Source of the DNA: Eubacteriales bacterium
GTDB taxonomy: Bacteria > Bacillota > Clostridia > Peptostreptococcales > Anaerovoracaceae
Assembly (NCBI GenBank): GCA_029009055.1
Contig: JAQXJR010000001.1
Location: 80,712 to 144,711 of the forward strand
DNA length: 64,000 nt
Reading direction: 5' to 3'
Each line of letters starts with the position of its first letter. Positions within the stretch are counted from its first letter, which is position 1. The notes below the pieces were generated by a model. It was not told the origin of the DNA. It saw nothing but the letters and a program-made list of their open reading frames with translations, and did no database searches. The translations under genes were made by a program, and so were the position numbers. Positions 61,279 through 64,000 of the stretch are shown piece after piece.

Positions 61279-62163
61279 TCACCCTTTCGTCCCGCGGCGG
61301 AATCCGTAGATCCTGTAGCAGAAATATATAGCGCCGACCAGCTCAGCCAGCGTGATGAACATCGTTACACGTATATTATACCCCTTGTTGAAGATCTCAG
61401 ACAGACCGTAGAGCGATATAAAATTATTCACAGCATGGATAGCGATCGTAAGCCAGAGAGAATCGTACATTTCATATAGGAAGCACATCATGAGGCCCAT
61501 GATAGCCGCCGCCAGAGCCTGCTCCCAAGTCGTGTGCATGGCAGCCCAGAGCATTGACGCGAATATAGCCGCCGGAGCCCAGCCGAGCCTGGTCTTAAGC
61601 CCATTATAAAGCAAGCCGCGAATCAGCATCTCCTCGGCGAGAGGCGCCAAGATCACGAACAGGGCGAACACCAGGGCGATATTACCACCCTCTATCATTG
61701 ATTGAATGGCGGAAGACGAAGCCGCGCGCGCCCCAGGTATAAACCGCGAAATCCAGCCCGGAACTTCCGACGTCACGTCCATGGTGAGAAAAACGACCAG
61801 AACTGCCATGACAGCTTCCAGCGCGCCGACTGACTCGCCAGCTCTGCCACCTCGCCCAGCAAATCTCCCACGTGCGCCTCTATCGCTCCGCGCGCCATCG
61901 TATTCAGCCGGCAAAGTCCCGAATGACCGCGGATCACTCCCTAGAAGCCCGTGGTAGCGGAAAGCGAAAAAGCAGATCACTATCGTCGCTATCTGCTGGA
62001 GCGCGTTTAATAATAATGTCTCATTAGCCGTCAACGTAAAAGAAGAGCCGGTCATAATGCCGGCTCCCCATGAAATCACGATCCGCACCGTGAAGGCGCA
62101 GATCAGATAATATATGACGGCTGACGAAGGTGCAAGCTTATGATGTTCTCTCATTTCGTCCAA
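61279..62163 (-). CDS. CPBP-family intramembrane metalloprotease
   Basis: A 294-residue membrane protein of the CAAX protease/bacteriocin-processing (Abi, PF02517) family. The motifs are EExxxR in LAEEMLIRGLLYNGL near 180, WAAMHTTWEQ near 210 and HAVNNFISLYG near 245. About seven hydrophobic segments are visible. Between segments 2 and 3 there is a basic Gly/Arg/Ala-rich loop (about 75-110, RGARGRFAGRGGRAGE) unusual for the family. Members affect peptide processing, immunity to bacteriocins or membrane protein turnover; this one is unassigned. Confidence 0.85.
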   Translation of the reverse strand: MDEMREHHKLAPSSAVIYYLICAFTVRIVISWGAGIMTGSSFTLTANETLLLNALQQIATIVICFFAFRYHGLLGSDPRSFGTLPAEYDGARSDRGARGRFAGRGGRAGESVGALEAVMAVLVVFLTMDVTSEVPGWISRFIPGARAASSSAIQSMIEGGNIALVFALFVILAPLAEEMLIRGLLYNGLKTRLGWAPAAIFASMLWAAMHTTWEQALAAAIMGLMMCFLYEMYDSLWLTIAIHAVNNFISLYGLSEIFNKGYNIRVTMFITLAELVGAIYFCYRIYGFRRGTKG

Positions 62164-62261
62164 GCCTTTTTATTTAAATCAATCAAGCAGCCTCTCAACT
62201 GAGCAGCGCCATTACCGAGCTGCCATATTTCCTGAGCGGCGCCGTTAACGAGCGAAGTCCT

Positions 62262-63692
62262 TTACTGAACCGTGCTCTCGCTCTGGCTCCCGTGAGCCTG
62301 GTGAGCCTGAGCCGCGTTAGCCTTCTGGCTGTGCGGATCGTTCTCCCATACACGCTCAGCGATCGGAGACCACTCAGCAGCATAGGCTTTGCACTTAGCA
62401 CAGAGGTGTTCAGCTGACTCCGGTGACTCGAGGTCTGTAGACTTAGCCCCCGTCTCCTTCACGAGCTTAGGCAGCACGTCCGGGTTCTCCAGCATCGGAC
62501 AAGGCTTATACATATTATCATTAAACGGCTGATTGTTATGGTAAGCCATGAATATAGGTGACTGCAGGATCTCCAGCAGCGTGTTCTTCCTGATGTTAGC
62601 GTTAGAGTAGTGGATGAATACGCATGGCTCAGCGTCGCCGTTAGCGTTAATGTGGAAGTAGTTCCTTCCGCCAGCGATGCAGCCGCCTACGTACGGACCG
62701 TCGTTCTGGAAGTCGAAGCAGAAGAAGCCCTTACCATCTGTCATGTTTCTGACCTTTCTCAGTCTGTCGATCATGTACAGCCTCTGCTGCATAGTCGGCA
62801 TCAGATCCGGGGAAGCGTCCATTCCGACAGGCATGAGGTGGAAGTACATAGTGAACTGAACTCCCTTCTCGATCTCCATGTCGATGAACTCGTCAGATGT
62901 TACGAGCTCGCAGTTAGCTCTCGTGTAAGCGATAGATGTTCCGAACAGGCATCCATGCTGCTTCAAAAGATCCATAGCGTGCATTACCTTATTATATGTG
63001 CCTTCGCCTCTTCTGGAGTCGTTAGTCATCTCGAAGCCCTCGAGGCTGATAGCCAGGTAGAGGTTTCCTACTCTTACGAGGTCCTCGCAGAATTTCTCGT
63101 CTACCAGAGTACCGTTCGTGAATGATACGAAAGCGCACTCAGGGTTCATCTCAGCCAGCTTTATCAGGTCATTCTTACGAACGAGAGGCTCGCCGCCTGT
63201 GAACATGTAGTAGAAGATTCCCAGTTCCTTACCCTGCTGGATGAGGTCGTTCATCTCTTCCAGAGTCAGGTTCATCTTATTGCCGTACTCAGCTGCCCAG
63301 CATCCTGTGCAGTGGAGGTTGCAGGCTGATGTTGGGTCCATCAGGATCAGCCAAGGAACGTTGCAGTTATACTTAACCCTGTTCTCGTTTATCACCTTAG
63401 TTCCGCAGAACATAGCCTCATAGAGGAAGTTCAGGACGAACTGCTTGAGAACGTTCTTATCTGTATTGTCTATTACTCTGTTGATGTACTTGGATAAAGC
63501 GCTGTTCTGATCCTCCAGGAGCACTCTGAACTTATCCATGTCGACGCCCTTATTCAGGCTGTCCACATACTTAGCGATGAGGCCGTACAGATCCATGATC
63601 GCCTGCTGTCTGTTCTTCTGAAGTTTTCCGTAAGCAACATCGAATGCCTTAGAAAATGCCGCTCTTCCAACCTTATGTGCTATATCTCCCAT
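62262..63692 (-). CDS. Radical SAM protein with C-terminal SPASM-like Cys region
   Basis: A 476-residue enzyme. An N-terminal helical region (1-120) precedes the radical SAM domain, with the cluster motif in SACNLHCTGCWAAEYG (CxxxCxxC) near 140 and YYMFTGGEPLV near 180. The C-terminal part has further Cys in FQNDGPYVGGCIAGGRNYF, AEPCVFIHY, MYKPCPML and HLCAKCKAYAAEW, which could hold auxiliary clusters as in SPASM proteins. Substrate unknown; no precursor peptide was found nearby. The ATG at 63692 (MGDIAHKVG) has AAAGGG nine bases upstream; an alternative ATG is at 63710. Confidence 0.88.
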   Translation of the reverse strand: MGDIAHKVGRAAFSKAFDVAYGKLQKNRQQAIMDLYGLIAKYVDSLNKGVDMDKFRVLLEDQNSALSKYINRVIDNTDKNVLKQFVLNFLYEAMFCGTKVINENRVKYNCNVPWLILMDPTSACNLHCTGCWAAEYGNKMNLTLEEMNDLIQQGKELGIFYYMFTGGEPLVRKNDLIKLAEMNPECAFVSFTNGTLVDEKFCEDLVRVGNLYLAISLEGFEMTNDSRRGEGTYNKVMHAMDLLKQHGCLFGTSIAYTRANCELVTSDEFIDMEIEKGVQFTMYFHLMPVGMDASPDLMPTMQQRLYMIDRLRKVRNMTDGKGFFCFDFQNDGPYVGGCIAGGRNYFHINANGDAEPCVFIHYSNANIRKNTLLEILQSPIFMAYHNNQPFNDNMYKPCPMLENPDVLPKLVKETGAKSTDLESPESAEHLCAKCKAYAAEWSPIAERVWENDPHSQKANAAQAHQAHGSQSESTVQ

Positions 63693-63771
63693 TAAATCCA
63701 ACCCTTTCATGCGCCCTGGGCGCCACCCGGCTACATGCCGGAGCAATTGTATACTTAATTAATTATTGATT

Positions 63772-63777
63772 ATTATA
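63772..63777 (-). promoter_or_regulatory. Likely -10 box of the radical SAM gene
   Basis: TATAAT on the minus strand, about 80 bases before the proposed start; the 17-base-spaced -35 is CTTTCA, only a partial match. Confidence 0.4.
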
Positions 63778-63859
63778 TCGATATTTACGCTAAATGAAAG
63801 TTACAACTTTCCCGGTATGTCTAAAAATCCCGAAAAAGCCGGCATCTCACGAAATTTTC

Positions 63860-63912
63860 GGTTCTTCACGGATTTCTGGGGGATAGTTGATGACTATCCC
63901 TCATTTTGTTTT
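63860..63912 (+). terminator. Terminator-like interspersed repeat, copy C
   Basis: On the plus strand GGTTCTTCACGGATTTCT leads into GGGATAGT-tgatg-ACTATCCC, then TCATTTTGTTTTTT. It is the best-formed copy of the repeat shared with 38931-38975 and 60776-60821. No plus-strand gene is seen just upstream of it in the window. Confidence 0.7.
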
Positions 63913-64000
63913 TTCTGTCTCACTGCCGGCAGCGAGGAATATCTCACGAGTGTGAAGAAGTATTCATCATTTCGGTACCCATATCCTATTCTCTTCGCTA

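Overview
The window reads as ordinary chromosome from a low-to-mid GC member of the Bacillota, class Clostridia. This is inferred from gene content: bcd-etfB-etfA, RqcH, YlxM-Ffh, KhpA, a DivIVA/SepF/HlyD-like division neighbourhood, RNase Y, ThiI plus a cysteine desulfurase, a short HisG with HisZ, and a TagGH-type teichoic acid exporter. Codon use favours ATA for Ile and AGG for Arg. An Anaerovoracaceae / Family XIII-like anaerobe would fit, but nothing here fixes the genus. Almost all genes lie on the minus strand. The plus strand carries only rqcH, maf, a resolvase, an orphan Phd-type antitoxin, a 51-codon zinc ribbon gene and one tRNA.

Layout. 1-2.5 kb: start of an SGNH hydrolase, a DUF234-type ATPase, and a stub ending in a terminator. 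2.4-2.9 kb: tRNA-Ser(GGA) with structured tandem repeats behind it. 3-5 kb: thrC, then tRNA-Glu(CTC) with a perfect promoter. 5-5.8 kb: gene-free, with three to four 33-bp direct repeats. 5.9-9.8 kb: a small acidic protein coupled to an acyl-CoA ligase, then rqcH. 9.8-10 kb: a 178-nt rod-like hairpin with a U-run, perhaps an ncRNA. 10-20 kb: small alarmone synthetase, rluD, lspA, divIVA, sepF, yggS, HlyD-like, trmD, rimM, khpA, rpsP, ffh, ylxM. 20-29 kb: glmS, a TagF-like polymerase, SppA, an LCP ligase, tagH, tagG and an IspD/TarI cytidylyltransferase, a cell-wall polymer block. 29-31 kb: maf and a 2-hydroxyacid dehydrogenase. 31-34 kb: bcd-etfB-etfA for butyryl-CoA/crotonyl-CoA chemistry. 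34-43 kb: thiI, cysteine desulfurase, rny, a MinD-like ATPase, radC, DUF1015, and a single ORF joining NrdR to cytidylate kinase. 43-49 kb: an unassigned cluster of a polytopic membrane protein, histidine phosphatase, two choline-kinase-like enzymes and an M20 amidohydrolase. 49-50.6 kb: serine resolvase, IS21-like 26-bp repeats, orphan antitoxin. 51-52.4 kb: membrane-anchored FKBP/trigger-factor-like foldase with a long acidic tail. 52.6-59.7 kb: histidine biosynthesis operon hisZGCBHAFI plus a PHP histidinol phosphatase. 59.9-60.8 kb: gene-free repeats. 60.9-63.7 kb: a small Cys-rich membrane protein, a CPBP protease and a radical SAM protein.

The most unusual points are the NrdR-Cmk fusion, the two-kinase/M20/membrane-protein cluster, the tRNA-Ser-associated structured repeats, the rod-like RNA candidate after rqcH, a four-copy terminator-linked repeat, and an apparent AUA start codon for rluD. 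Starts were re-chosen where a Shine-Dalgarno (SD) sequence clearly favours an internal codon, so several entries are shorter than the ORF track.
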